Source: Dechloromonas denitrificans (GTDB taxonomy: Bacteria; Pseudomonadota; Gammaproteobacteria; Burkholderiales; Rhodocyclaceae). From it: a DNA stretch of 64,000 nt. Each line of letters opens with the position of its first letter. Position 1 is the first letter of the stretch. The notes below the pieces were generated by a model. The model made no database searches and was not told the DNA's origin. It worked only from the letters and a program-made list of their open reading frames with translations. Position numbers and translations under genes: made by a program. The stretch covers positions 62,001 to 126,000 of the forward strand of contig NZ_CP075187.1 of NCBI RefSeq assembly GCF_020510665.1. Direction: 5' to 3'. This document shows positions 1-8,333 of the stretch, piece by piece.

Positions 1-167
1 GCCTTGATCTCCAGCCGCATGAAATAGCGGTTGGTCAGCGCATCGGAATGGAAGCTGGACTCAAGAATCCAGCCGCCCTGACCGGCAATGAAGCCGGACA
101 CTTTGGCGATGATGCCGACCTGGTCGGGACAGGAAGCGGAAAGCGTGTAGAAACGGTCGTTGTGCAT
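1..167 (-). CDS. purU: Formyltetrahydrofolate deformylase, N-terminal part (runs off the window)
   Basis: This gene hydrolyses 10-formyl-THF to formate and THF, balancing one-carbon units and feeding formate to purine synthesis. Only about 55 N-terminal residues are inside the window. They begin MHNDRFYTLSASCPDQVG and continue through GFIAGQGGWILESSFHSD, which is the regulatory ACT domain typical of PurU (CPDQ.GI.A.VS.FI...G.NI...). The start ATG is at 167 and the 3' part lies beyond position 1. thrH ends only 6 nt upstream of this start on the same strand, so the two are probably co-transcribed. Confidence 0.85.
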   Translation of the reverse strand, partial: MHNDRFYTLSASCPDQVGIIAKVSGFIAGQGGWILESSFHSDALTNRYFMRLEIK

Positions 168-173
168 GTTGCC

Positions 174-785
174 TTAAGCTGCCTTGGCGAAAGCCTTGTC
201 GATTTCGGCGCGCAGCGCGTCGTAGTTGAGCACCACCGGGAACTGCGGGAATTCGCGGATGACGTTTTCCGGCGGATGGAACAGGATGCCGCCGTGGGCT
301 TCGCCGAGCATCGCGGTGTCGTTGTACGAATCACCGGCCGCGACGATGGTGAAATTCAGTTCCTTGAAGCGCTGAACGGCTTCCTGCTTCTGGTTCGGCA
401 TGCGCAGGTGGTAATTGACCAGCATGCCGGAGGCGTCGGCTTCGAGCGAATGGCAGAACAGCGTCGGCCAGCCCAGTTGGCGCATCAGCGGGTGGGCGAA
501 TTCGTAGAAAGTGTCGGACAGGATGATGACCTGATAATCCTCGCGCAGCTGGTCGAGGAAGGCACGGGCGCCGTCCATCGGACCCATTTCGGCGATCACT
601 TTCTGGATGTCCGGCAGGCCGAGCCTGTGCTCACGCAGGATATTCAGGCGGTAGCTCATCAGCTTGTCGTAATCCGGCTCTTCGCGCGTCGTGCGCATCA
701 GTTCGGGAATGCCGGTACGCTTGGAGAATTCGATCCAGATTTCGGGAACAAGGACCCCTTCGAGGTCAAGGCAGACGATTTTCAC
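174..785 (-). CDS. thrH: Bifunctional phosphoserine phosphatase / homoserine phosphotransferase, HAD family
   Basis: This 203-residue protein is a full-length ThrH-like HAD enzyme. It dephosphorylates phosphoserine and can transfer the phosphate to homoserine. HAD motif I is near the N terminus (CLDLEGVLVPE, Asp7 nucleophile and Glu9, the DxE variant usual in ThrH). Motif II is in VIILSDTFYEF and motif IV in VAAGDSYNDTAM. The start is GTG at 785, chosen because AGGAG lies 6 nt upstream and the next Met is far downstream. It precedes purU by 6 nt on the same strand. Confidence 0.88.
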   Translation of the reverse strand: MKIVCLDLEGVLVPEIWIEFSKRTGIPELMRTTREEPDYDKLMSYRLNILREHRLGLPDIQKVIAEMGPMDGARAFLDQLREDYQVIILSDTFYEFAHPLMRQLGWPTLFCHSLEADASGMLVNYHLRMPNQKQEAVQRFKELNFTIVAAGDSYNDTAMLGEAHGGILFHPPENVIREFPQFPVVLNYDALRAEIDKAFAKAA

Positions 786-870
786 GGTGGGCTCCTGCGG
801 AATAGTCGGAAAAACGGGATTTTACCCGATGCAAGGCGGGTTTTTGCCTGCTTTGTACGGCTTTTATCGA

Positions 871-900
871 TTGATCGGGCCTGCGTCAGGCACCGATCAA
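871..900 (-). terminator. Hairpin between the DUF2058 gene and thrH, possible terminator or processing site
   Basis: TTGATCGG and GCCTG pair with CAGGC and CCGATCAA around a CGT loop, with one unpaired A. This is 13 bp of stem just after the stop codon of the minus-strand DUF2058 gene at 908. No U-run follows on the minus strand, so it does not meet the usual intrinsic-terminator rule. It may be a factor-dependent end or an RNA-stability hairpin. Confidence 0.45.
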
Positions 901-907
901 TCCGGAT

Positions 908-1444
908 TTACCACATCAAATCGTCAGGGATCTTGAAGTCGGCATACGGATCGTCCGCCTCGACTTCGTTGCTGGTCTTGTTGACCCGCACGATGAGCGA
1001 AGCATCGCGTTCGGCGATCTTGTCGGCAATGACCCGTGGCACCAGTTCGGTGGTCTCGCCCTGGCAGACAATGACCAGCCGTCCGGCAACCAGATGCGCC
1101 TGCACCGCGGCAGAAACATAAATCCGCTTGATCTTGTTGTCGTGCGTGAAGTTGTAGGCGATGTCGCCACCGCCCTTGCCCTGGCGATTCTGCTGAATCA
1201 TCTGGACGATCTGCGCAGCGATAGCTTTTTGCCGGGCTGCGGCATCGCGCTGGGCATTCAGCTCGCGCGCCCGTTCGGCATTCTTGCGCTGTGTTTCGAG
1301 CGCTGCCAGACGGATTTCATCAACGCTTTGCGTACCGCTGCGGCGCTCGTCCTTCTTTTGGTTGGTTTTCTCGTGGTTGGCCTGTCGGACTTTCTTTTTG
1401 TCGACCAGACCGGCTTTCAAAAACTGTTCTTGCAAGGAGGCCAT
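908..1444 (-). CDS. DUF2058 family protein (YaiL-like)
   Basis: The protein is about 178 residues. The N-terminal half is very Lys/Arg/Gln-rich (LQEQFLKAGLVDKKKVRQAN) and probably helical. The C-terminal half is a compact domain ending DDPYADFKIPDDLMW. This layout matches DUF2058/YaiL proteins, annotated as nucleic-acid-associated; the biochemical role is unsettled. I chose the ATG at 1444 because GGAG lies 8 nt upstream. An upstream GTG at 1453 is open in frame but overlaps that same GGAG. No signal peptide or membrane segment is visible. Confidence 0.75.
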   Translation of the reverse strand: MASLQEQFLKAGLVDKKKVRQANHEKTNQKKDERRSGTQSVDEIRLAALETQRKNAERARELNAQRDAAARQKAIAAQIVQMIQQNRQGKGGGDIAYNFTHDNKIKRIYVSAAVQAHLVAGRLVIVCQGETTELVPRVIADKIAERDASLIVRVNKTSNEVEADDPYADFKIPDDLMW

Positions 1445-1557
1445 GTCTGCCACTCCAAAATATAGGTTTATCGCCAGCTTAGGCGGAGGCCGGTGAAAAG
1501 CGGCAGCATAACAAAAGCCCCTTGCCGTCCTGTTCCGGGCATCGAAATTTGCGCTGA

Positions 1558-3492
1558 TCAGTCGACGGCCGGCAGTGCTTCCAGTGCTTCGTGGACCTCC
1601 AGCCAGCGCATTTCGGCCTCGTCGATCTGCTCGCCAAGCCAGCCGGCCTGTTTGTGCATTTCTTCACTTTTGGCGCGGTCGACCCTGGGGCCAGCCGTTG
1701 TTTCTGTGGTCGCGGCATAGAACTCCGGATCGGCGAATTGCGTTTCGAGCGCCGCTTTTTCCTCATTCCACTTGGCCAGCTTCTTTTCCAGCTGTTCGAT
1801 TTCCTTGACCAGCGGCCTGCGCTGGGCGAGCACGGCCTGACGGCTGGCCTTGGCATCGGCCCGTTGTTGCAGGCGCTCGTTTTTCTCGGCGGCGACATCG
1901 GGTTCGGCTGCACGCTCGGCATTGCGCTGGGCGGCCAGCCAGGCGGCGTAGTCGTCCAGATCACCATCAAAGGCCACCGCCTTGCCGTCGGCAACGAGCA
2001 GCAGGTCGTCGGCACAGGTGCGCAGCAGGTGACGGTCGTGCGAAACGAAAACAACACCGCCTTCGTAATCCTGCAGCGCGAAAGTCAGTGCTTCGCGCAT
2101 TTCCAGGTCAAGGTGGTTGGTCGGCTCGTCGAGTAGCAGCAGATTGGGCTTGGTACGGATCAGCAGAGCCAGTGCCAGACGTGATTTTTCGCCGCCGGAG
2201 AAAGGTTCGATGGCACGCATCGCCATGTCGCCGCGGAAATCGAAACCGCCGATGTAGTCGCGCAATTCCTGTTCCGGCGTCGTCGGTTCAAGGCGCACCA
2301 GATGTTGCAGCGGCGATTCGTCCAGGCGCAGTTGTTCGAGCTGGTGCTGGGCGAAGTAACCGATGTTGAGTGCCTTGGCTTCCTTGCGTTCGCCGTGCGA
2401 TTGTTCGATGGCTCCGGCCAGTAGTTTGATCAGCGTCGATTTGCCGGCCCCGTTGCGGCCAAGCAGGCCAATGCGGCAACCGGGGCGCAGCGTCATCGAG
2501 ATGTTGTCGAGAATCTTGCGGTCGACATAGCCGGCAGAGGCTTTTTCAATGGTCAGCAAGGGGTCGGGCAGGGCGCTCGGCTCGCGAAAGCTGAAATGGA
2601 AAGGCGAATCGACGTGAGCTGCGGCAACGGTTTCCATGCGTTCCAGCATCTTGATCCGGCTTTGTGCCTGACGTGCCTTGGTCGCCTTGGCGCGGAAGCG
2701 TTCGATGAAGCTGTTGAGGTGGGCAACGACGCGCTGCTGGGCTTCAAAAGCCGATTGCTGGGCGGCCAGACGGGCGGCGCGGGCGCGTTCGTAGTCGGAG
2801 TAACCGCCGCTGGTCAGGCTCAGGCGCTGGAGGTCGATGGCGATGATCTGGCCGACCACGGCGTCGAGAAAATCGCGGTCGTGGGAAATCAGCAGCAGCG
2901 TGGCGGGCGTGTTCTTCAGCCAGCTTTCAAGCCAGAACACGGCATCCAGATCGAGGTGGTTGGTCGGTTCGTCGAGCAACAACAAGTCGGCACGGCAGGA
3001 CAGGGCGCGGGCCAGATTCAGACGCACCCGCCAGCCGCCGGAAAACTCGGCTACCGGCCGGGAGAAATCGGCGTCCTTGAAACCCAGGCCATGCAGCACC
3101 TCGGCTGCCCGGGCCTTGGCTGAATAGCCGTCGATTTCGCCGTAGCGGGCGTGCAGGTGGCCGATGGCTTCGCCGTCGCCACGGGCTTCGGCCGCTGCCA
3201 GTTCGCGTTCGACGCGGCGCAATTCAACGTCGCCATCAAGCACGAAATCGAGCGCAGCATCGGGCAGTGCCGGTGTTTCCTGTGTGACGCGGGCGATATG
3301 CCAGCTGGCCGGCAGTTCGACATCGCCGGATTCGGCGTGCAGTTCCCCGGAGAGCAGTGCGAACAGGCTGGATTTGCCGCAGCCGTTGGCTCCGACGACA
3401 CCCACTTTCCAGCCGGTGTGGAGTTGGACGGAGGCGTCGACGACCAGCGGGCGGCCGGCGCGGGCGAAAGTGACTTGGCGGAGGGCGATCAT
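1558..3492 (-). CDS. yheS: ABC-F family ATPase (YheS/Uup-like)
   Basis: A 644-residue protein with two ABC ATPase domains and no membrane segments, the ABC-F layout. These proteins act on ribosomes rather than as transporters. Domain 1 has Walker A GANGCGKS (residues 34-41), a signature EFSGGW and Walker B LLLLDEPTNHLDL. Domain 2 has GRNGAGKS, PFSGGEKSRLAL and again LLLLDEPTNHLDL. A charged linker lies between the domains and a Lys/Glu-rich coiled coil follows domain 2, as in YheS/Uup. The gene is divergent from the HD-GYP gene, with only 56 bp between starts. Confidence 0.88.
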   Translation of the reverse strand: MIALRQVTFARAGRPLVVDASVQLHTGWKVGVVGANGCGKSSLFALLSGELHAESGDVELPASWHIARVTQETPALPDAALDFVLDGDVELRRVERELAAAEARGDGEAIGHLHARYGEIDGYSAKARAAEVLHGLGFKDADFSRPVAEFSGGWRVRLNLARALSCRADLLLLDEPTNHLDLDAVFWLESWLKNTPATLLLISHDRDFLDAVVGQIIAIDLQRLSLTSGGYSDYERARAARLAAQQSAFEAQQRVVAHLNSFIERFRAKATKARQAQSRIKMLERMETVAAAHVDSPFHFSFREPSALPDPLLTIEKASAGYVDRKILDNISMTLRPGCRIGLLGRNGAGKSTLIKLLAGAIEQSHGERKEAKALNIGYFAQHQLEQLRLDESPLQHLVRLEPTTPEQELRDYIGGFDFRGDMAMRAIEPFSGGEKSRLALALLIRTKPNLLLLDEPTNHLDLEMREALTFALQDYEGGVVFVSHDRHLLRTCADDLLLVADGKAVAFDGDLDDYAAWLAAQRNAERAAEPDVAAEKNERLQQRADAKASRQAVLAQRRPLVKEIEQLEKKLAKWNEEKAALETQFADPEFYAATTETTAGPRVDRAKSEEMHKQAGWLGEQIDEAEMRWLEVHEALEALPAVD

Positions 3493-3548
3493 GGCAGCAA
3501 CATTGATTTGGCGGCGAATTATAGCGGCGGGCTGATAAAATCCCGTGC

Positions 3549-4754
3549 ATGATCAAGCAGATTCGCGCCGACCAGCTCCAGCCGGGGATGTACATCCACG
3601 ATTTAAATTGTGGCTGGCTCGATCATCCATTTTTTTCCAACGCCTTCGCGGTGCGCGATCAGGCGACGGTTGAAAAGATCGTCAAGCTGGGTATCAAGAC
3701 GTTGTACATCGACACGATCAAGGGGGCCGATGTCTGGGCTGCCCCGACGCAGCACGATGTCAATGCCGATCTTGAGCGCCGGATGCTGGAAATTGCGCAG
3801 AAGCAGGCCGAAAAGCCGGTGGTCGTCGAATTGCGCGAAGAGGTGGCGCGCGCCCGACGCTTGCACGGCGAGGCCAACAAGATCGTGCGCAGCATGCTGG
3901 AAGATATCCGTCTGGGCCAGCAGATCCAGGTCGAACGTCTCGAACCGCTGGTTGAAAATATGGTCGATTCGATCTTTCGCCATCAGGATGCCTTGTTGCC
4001 GCTGGCGCATCTGAAAACCCATGACGATTACACTTTTGAGCACTCGGTCAGCGTTTGTGCGTTGATGGTGGCATTCGCCCGCGGCATGAAATTGCCCCGT
4101 GAGACAGTCAAGGAGCTCGCCCTCGGCGCCTTGCTGCACGATGTCGGCAAAGCCTGCGTGCCGGACGAAATCCTGAACAAGCCAGGCAAGCTGAATGATG
4201 ATGAGTTTGAGCGCATCAAATCGCATGTCGACGAAGGCGTTCACCTGTTGCGCACCATGCCGGGGCTAGGTGAGGTATCGATGCAGGTCATCAGCCAGCA
4301 TCACGAACGCTTCGATGGTACGGGTTATCCGCATGCCATGTCCGGCAAGCAGATTTCCCTTCATGGGCAGATGGCGGCAATTGTTGATGTTTACGATGCC
4401 ATTTCGTCGGAGCGGGTCTACCACCGTGGCATGTCACCGACGCAGGCGCTGAAGAAGCTGCTCGAATGGAGTTCGCATCATTTCGACCCGCAGCTGGTGC
4501 AATCGTTTATTCGTGCCATCGGCATTTATCCTGCTGGTACACTGGTCCGTCTGGAAAGTAAGCGGATGGGCGTCGTCACCGAGCAAAACGAAGGCAATCT
4601 GCTGGAGCCGGTGGTGCGTGTTTTCTACCATGCCGGCCAGTCACATTACGTTCCGCCCGAGATCGTCGATCTTTCGAAGGTGCAGGATCGCATCGCAAGT
4701 TTTGAAAGTTTTGAAAAATGGAAAATCGACCCCTATCAGTGGCTGCCCTCGTAA
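3549..4754 (+). CDS. HD-GYP domain protein, predicted c-di-GMP phosphodiesterase
   Basis: A 401-residue cytosolic protein with an N-terminal DUF3391 domain (about 1-120) and an HD-GYP domain (about 140-330). The metal-binding motif is intact: EHSV, then LLHDVGK with His197-Asp198 and Lys201, then QHHERFDGTGYP. It should hydrolyse c-di-GMP to pGpG or GMP. It overlaps the next gene by 37 nt, and a paralogue with a broken HD motif follows it. No membrane or receiver domain is present, so the input signal is unknown. Confidence 0.9.
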   Translation: MIKQIRADQLQPGMYIHDLNCGWLDHPFFSNAFAVRDQATVEKIVKLGIKTLYIDTIKGADVWAAPTQHDVNADLERRMLEIAQKQAEKPVVVELREEVARARRLHGEANKIVRSMLEDIRLGQQIQVERLEPLVENMVDSIFRHQDALLPLAHLKTHDDYTFEHSVSVCALMVAFARGMKLPRETVKELALGALLHDVGKACVPDEILNKPGKLNDDEFERIKSHVDEGVHLLRTMPGLGEVSMQVISQHHERFDGTGYPHAMSGKQISLHGQMAAIVDVYDAISSERVYHRGMSPTQALKKLLEWSSHHFDPQLVQSFIRAIGIYPAGTLVRLESKRMGVVTEQNEGNLLEPVVRVFYHAGQSHYVPPEIVDLSKVQDRIASFESFEKWKIDPYQWLPS

Positions 4755-5338
4755 TTGCCTTGCTGGCCGTTACGTTTTCGGCCGGGGCCGCAGAAAACCC
4801 GCCTGATCCTGCCCAGCTTGCAGACTGGGAGGCACGTCTTGAAAAAGCCGCTGCCTTGCAGCGCGATGGCAAGGCCAGGAAAGATGCTGCAAGCAAGCTG
4901 TTCGAGAAGAAAAATGCCGAGTGTTTTAAGGCTTTTCGGGTTTATGCCTGCCAGGAAACCGTGCAGGCCGAATACGTTGCCGAGGCCAATGAAGGGCAAC
5001 GCCTAGATAACGAAGGCCGGGCCATGGAGCGTCAGGTCAAGAAAGAGCAGGCCAGCGACAAGGCATTGCGGCGTGCTGCAGAAGTGCCGAAGCGCGAGGC
5101 CGAGCTGGACGTCAGGGCGAGCGATACCGCCGCCGAACGCAAGGCAGCGGCCGAGGCTGAAGCTGAAGCTGCGACGCGTGCGAGCAAGTCGGTCAAGGCT
5201 GAAGAGGGGTTGAAGCGGCGTGCGGCAGATGCCGAGCGCCAGCAAAAGAAACGTGCCGACCACGAAGCCCGCCATGCGCGCCAGGTGGAAAAGGCCGAGC
5301 GCCGGGCTGCCGAAGCTGCCGCCAAATCCGAGCAATAG
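4718..5338 (+). CDS. Secreted/periplasmic coiled-coil protein of unknown function
   Basis: I do not recognise a named family. The 206-residue product starts with a signal peptide (hydrophobic VAALVIALLAVTFSAGAAE, likely cleavage after AGA-A). Two cysteines follow (AECFKAFRVYACQE), and then a long Ala/Glu/Lys/Arg-rich segment predicted to be one continuous helix or coiled coil to the end. The start overlaps the upstream HD-GYP gene by 37 nt and the next HD-GYP gene begins 19 nt after its stop. The three genes therefore look like one transcript. A cell-envelope role coupled to the c-di-GMP genes is only inferred from position. Confidence 0.75.
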   Translation: MENRPLSVAALVIALLAVTFSAGAAENPPDPAQLADWEARLEKAAALQRDGKARKDAASKLFEKKNAECFKAFRVYACQETVQAEYVAEANEGQRLDNEGRAMERQVKKEQASDKALRRAAEVPKREAELDVRASDTAAERKAAAEAEAEAATRASKSVKAEEGLKRRAADAERQQKKRADHEARHARQVEKAERRAAEAAAKSEQ

Positions 5339-5356
5339 GCCAGTCAGGGCGCACGC

Positions 5357-6571
5357 GTGATCCGCAAAATTTCCGTTCATGACCTGCTGCCCGGCATGTA
5401 TGTCGTCGATTTACATCGACGCTGGTTGGACCACTCGATCTGGCGCCGACGGTTTCCGATTCGCGATCAGGCGCATGTTCAGAAACTGATTGCCGAGGGT
5501 TTCAAGGACGTCAGCATCGATACCGAGCGCGGGCTTGATCTGCCACCTGTGTCGCCGATTGCCCGGATCAATGTCGTCGAGAAAAAGATTGAAACGCTGG
5601 TCGAGGCGGTGCGTGCCCGCCAGCCCAAGGTCTCGCTGGGCGAGGAACGGCGCCGGGCGGCACGCCTGATTCACGAAGCCAGCGACATGGTGACCGATCT
5701 GGTGCTTGCCGCACAGGCCGGTCGCAATGTCGATGCCGCGCGCCTTGAGCCGGTCGTCGGCAAGATGATCGAGTCGGTGATTCGCAATCCGGATGCGCTG
5801 GCACCGCTGGCCCGCTTGAAACGGATGGATGCTTATGCCACCGAACATGCCGTGGCGACTTCGGCATTGATCATCGCCTTTGGCCAGCAACAAGGCATGC
5901 CCCAGCCGGAACTGGAAAAGCTGGCGCTCGGTACGATGCTCAAGGATATCGGCCATTCGGCGATTGATGCCAAACTGATGACACGCCCCGGCTCGCTGTC
6001 GAAATCCGAGTTCAGCGTGGTGCAGAGCCACGTCGAGGAAGGGCTGGCTGTTCTTGAGGCGACGACCCGCTTGTCGGAAACCTCGGTTGCCGTGGTGCTG
6101 GAACACCATGAACGCTACAACGGCTGCGGCTACCCGTATCGGATGGCCGGCGACGAGATTTCGCTGGCCGGGCGGATGGCGGCGATTGTCGATACCTACG
6201 ATGCGATGACTTCGGATCGACCTTACCGGCCGGCCATTTCACCGTCGCTGGCCTTGCGCCAGCTGTTCGATCAAGGGGGCAGCGACTTTGACCCCGAGCT
6301 GGTCTCGGCTTTTGTGCGTACCGTCGGCATTTACCCGGTCGGCACCCTGGTCAAGCTGGAAAGCGGGCATCTCGGCGTGGTTGAGCGCATCCACCAGGAT
6401 AACCTACTGGCCCCGGTGGTCAGGGTGATTTTCCATGGCGGACGCCGGCAATACGTCGCTCCGGTCGAAGTCGACCTGTCGCGCAAGATCGGCAACCACT
6501 ACGGTCAGATCGTCAGCGCCGAAGATTACGAGCGTTGGGGCATCAGCCCCTTGCGCTGGCAACCTGTCTGA
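5357..6571 (+). CDS. HD-GYP paralogue with degenerate HD motif (KD in place of HD)
   Basis: A 404-residue paralogue of the 3549-4754 product with the same DUF3391 plus HD-GYP plan (GMYVVDLHRRWLDHS aligns with GMYIHDLNCGWLDHP). The metal motif is altered: where the first copy has HDVGK, this one has KDIGH (Lys196-Asp197-...-His200). The GYP segment (EHHERYNGCGYP) and the first His (TEHAV) are kept. HD-GYP enzymes need the HD pair for metal, so activity is doubtful and a c-di-GMP-binding or partner role is possible. The start is GTG at 5357. The 3' end overlaps convergent mutY by 29 nt. Confidence 0.85.
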   Translation: MIRKISVHDLLPGMYVVDLHRRWLDHSIWRRRFPIRDQAHVQKLIAEGFKDVSIDTERGLDLPPVSPIARINVVEKKIETLVEAVRARQPKVSLGEERRRAARLIHEASDMVTDLVLAAQAGRNVDAARLEPVVGKMIESVIRNPDALAPLARLKRMDAYATEHAVATSALIIAFGQQQGMPQPELEKLALGTMLKDIGHSAIDAKLMTRPGSLSKSEFSVVQSHVEEGLAVLEATTRLSETSVAVVLEHHERYNGCGYPYRMAGDEISLAGRMAAIVDTYDAMTSDRPYRPAISPSLALRQLFDQGGSDFDPELVSAFVRTVGIYPVGTLVKLESGHLGVVERIHQDNLLAPVVRVIFHGGRRQYVAPVEVDLSRKIGNHYGQIVSAEDYERWGISPLRWQPV

Positions 6572-7580
6572 TCAGCTTCTTGATCGGCGTCGGTACGCCG
6601 GCCTCGGCGGCTCGGTGCAAATCAACCCATTCAAGCCCGCTTTCTCCCGCCAGCTGAACCGGCGTAACTGTGCACAGCACCGGCTGCAAAGTCAGGCGGA
6701 AATGCGTGAAAGCATGTTTGAGCGGTAGCAGCGGGCGTATTTCCAACACTTGCAGACCCAGTCGCGCAAGAACAGCCTCAGCCTCGCCTTCCGGCGGCAC
6801 CAGCAAACCGCCCCACAAGCCACTCGGTGGCCGCCGTTCGAGCAGCAGCCGCAAACCATCTGTAATCAGGACAAAGCCGGCGCTACGTTCGGGCACCGCC
6901 GGGCGGGGTTTGGCCATCGGTAATTCGGCCTGCCGGCCATCACGCCGGGCGACGCAGTCGCTGCGTATCGGGCAATCATCGCAGCGCGGCCGGCTGCGTG
7001 TGCACAAGGTTGCGCCGAGATCCATCAAGCCCTGCGTGTAGACCGCGATATCGCTATCTGGCAACAGGCTTTCGGCCAGCCGCCAAAGTTCGCGGTCGAC
7101 GGCTGTTGCGCCGGGAAATCCATCGATGCCGAATTGGCGGCAGAGAACACGTTTGACGTTGCCGTCGAGAATCGCCGCTTTTTTTCCAAAACAAAACGCG
7201 GCGATGGCTGCCGCGGTCGACCGGCCAATACCGGGCAATTCGGCGAGCTGCTCGGGCAAATCCGGAAAATTTCCAGCGTAGACCGCGACAACCTGCTGGG
7301 CGCAGCGATGCAGGTTGCGCGCCCGGGCGTAATAGCCCAGACCGGCCCAATGTTCGATCACCCGATCAATCGGCGCCGCTGCCAGGCTGGCAACATCGGG
7401 AAAACTGTCGAGAAAACGCTGGTAATACGGAATCACCGTGGCCACCTGCGTTTGCTGCAGCATGATCTCTGAAAGCCAGACGCGATAAGGGTCGCGCGTC
7501 TGCTGCCAGGGCAGGTCGTGACGCCCGGCAATCTTCTGCCAGGTAATCAGACGTTCGGTAAATGAAGGGTGATTGGCCAA
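6543..7580 (-). CDS. mutY: A/G-specific adenine DNA glycosylase
   Basis: This enzyme removes adenine mispaired with 8-oxoguanine or G. The helix-hairpin-helix region (ELPGIGRSTAAAIAAF) and the downstream catalytic Asp (AAILDGNVKRVL) are present. The iron-sulfur cluster cysteines have the exact C-x6-C-x2-C-x5-C spacing (CTRSRPRCDDCPIRSDC). A C-terminal NUDIX-like recognition domain follows. I chose TTG at 7580 as start because GAGG lies 6 nt upstream and the family N terminus aligns there, giving 345 residues. An in-frame TTG at 7634 would add 18 unlikely residues. Confidence 0.9.
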   Translation of the reverse strand: MANHPSFTERLITWQKIAGRHDLPWQQTRDPYRVWLSEIMLQQTQVATVIPYYQRFLDSFPDVASLAAAPIDRVIEHWAGLGYYARARNLHRCAQQVVAVYAGNFPDLPEQLAELPGIGRSTAAAIAAFCFGKKAAILDGNVKRVLCRQFGIDGFPGATAVDRELWRLAESLLPDSDIAVYTQGLMDLGATLCTRSRPRCDDCPIRSDCVARRDGRQAELPMAKPRPAVPERSAGFVLITDGLRLLLERRPPSGLWGGLLVPPEGEAEAVLARLGLQVLEIRPLLPLKHAFTHFRLTLQPVLCTVTPVQLAGESGLEWVDLHRAAEAGVPTPIKKLIRQVASARG

Positions 7581-7595
7581 ATTCTGCCTCGACGT

Positions 7596-7610
7596 GTGCT
7601 CCGGGAGCAC
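7596..7610. promoter_or_regulatory. 15-bp inverted repeat in the mutY / flavin reductase divergent gap
   Basis: GTGCTCC-G-GGAGCAC is a perfect 7-bp dyad around one base. It lies in the 65-bp gap between the divergent starts of mutY (7580) and the flavin reductase (7646). The position suits an operator acting on either gene, but no regulator is recognised from the sequence. Confidence 0.35.
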
Positions 7611-7645
7611 GGATAATACGGCCTTTTGACGCAAATCAAACCGAG

Positions 7646-8134
7646 ATGACCCAATCCCAGACCGATAGCCGAGCCTTGCGTAACGCCCTTGGGCGCTTTG
7701 CCACCGGCATCGCCGTAGTGACCGCCATCGACCCCGATGGCCACCCGATTGGATTGACCATCAATTCCTTCTCGGCCGTTTCGCTCGAACCCGCGCTGGT
7801 TCTCTGGTGCCTGGATAACCATTCGCACAACCTCGAAGCCTTCCGCCGCGCCAGCCACCACGCGATCAACATTCTCGCGGTCGACCAGCAGGATCTGTCG
7901 AATCGCTTCGCCACCTGGCCGACCGACCGCTTTGTCGGCCTGCCCTGGCAAGCCGGTGCCGGTGGAGCTCCGGTCTTCCCGAATTGCTGCGCGACCTTCG
8001 AAGTCGCCAACGAAACGCAACACCTCGCCGGCGATCACACCATTTTCATCGGCCGGGTTGAACGCTTCAACGAAACCGCTGACCTCGTTCCGTTGCTTTT
8101 CCACGCTGGCCAGTATCGCAAACTCGCCGATTGA
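7646..8134 (+). CDS. Flavin reductase family protein (FMN-binding split barrel)
   Basis: A 162-residue protein of the flavin reductase-like family, which supplies reduced FMN/FAD to a monooxygenase or serves as a small flavoprotein. The N terminus (ALRNALGRFATGIAVVTAID) and the following GLTINSFSAVSLEPALVLWC are the family signature for flavin binding. HHAINILAVDQQDLSNRFA and the C-terminal GDHTIFIGRVE also fit. The ATG at 7646 (MTQSQTDSR) is preferred over an in-frame start at 7562 because the domain begins right after it. No partner oxygenase is adjacent. Confidence 0.85.
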   Translation: MTQSQTDSRALRNALGRFATGIAVVTAIDPDGHPIGLTINSFSAVSLEPALVLWCLDNHSHNLEAFRRASHHAINILAVDQQDLSNRFATWPTDRFVGLPWQAGAGGAPVFPNCCATFEVANETQHLAGDHTIFIGRVERFNETADLVPLLFHAGQYRKLAD

Positions 8135-8183
8135 GATTGAACCGCGCTGCTTCTGCGCTTAGAATGCCGGTCTGGACGCCTGA

Positions 8184-8257
8184 GCGGGCGTCGTATAATG
8201 GTAATACCCTAGCTTCCCAAGCTAGAGCCGTGGGTTCGATTCCCATCGCCCGCTCCA
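8184..8257 (+). tRNA. tRNA-Gly (anticodon CCC)
   Basis: The 74-nt cloverleaf is complete. The acceptor stem GCGGGCG pairs with CGCCCGC and is followed by TCCA, so the CCA is encoded. The anticodon stem CTAGC/GCTAG encloses loop TTCCCAA with anticodon CCC, which reads GGG. The T arm is GTGGG-TTCGATT-CCCAT. An insertion sequence begins 28 bp downstream. Confidence 0.95.
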
Positions 8258-8285
8258 CATCGAATTCTCGCAGATCGTTAATCTG

Positions 8286-8312
8286 TGACCCGTCCTAATC
8301 TAGGTTGACACC
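8286..8312 (+). repeat. Terminal inverted repeat of the IS element (orfB side)
   Basis: The 27 bp begin TGACCCGTCCTAATCTAG and end GTTGACACC. The outer 11 and inner 9 bases match the opposite end, and the middle differs. Confidence 0.9.
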
Positions 8313-8333
8313 TGTTGCGACGGATTGGCCAGC

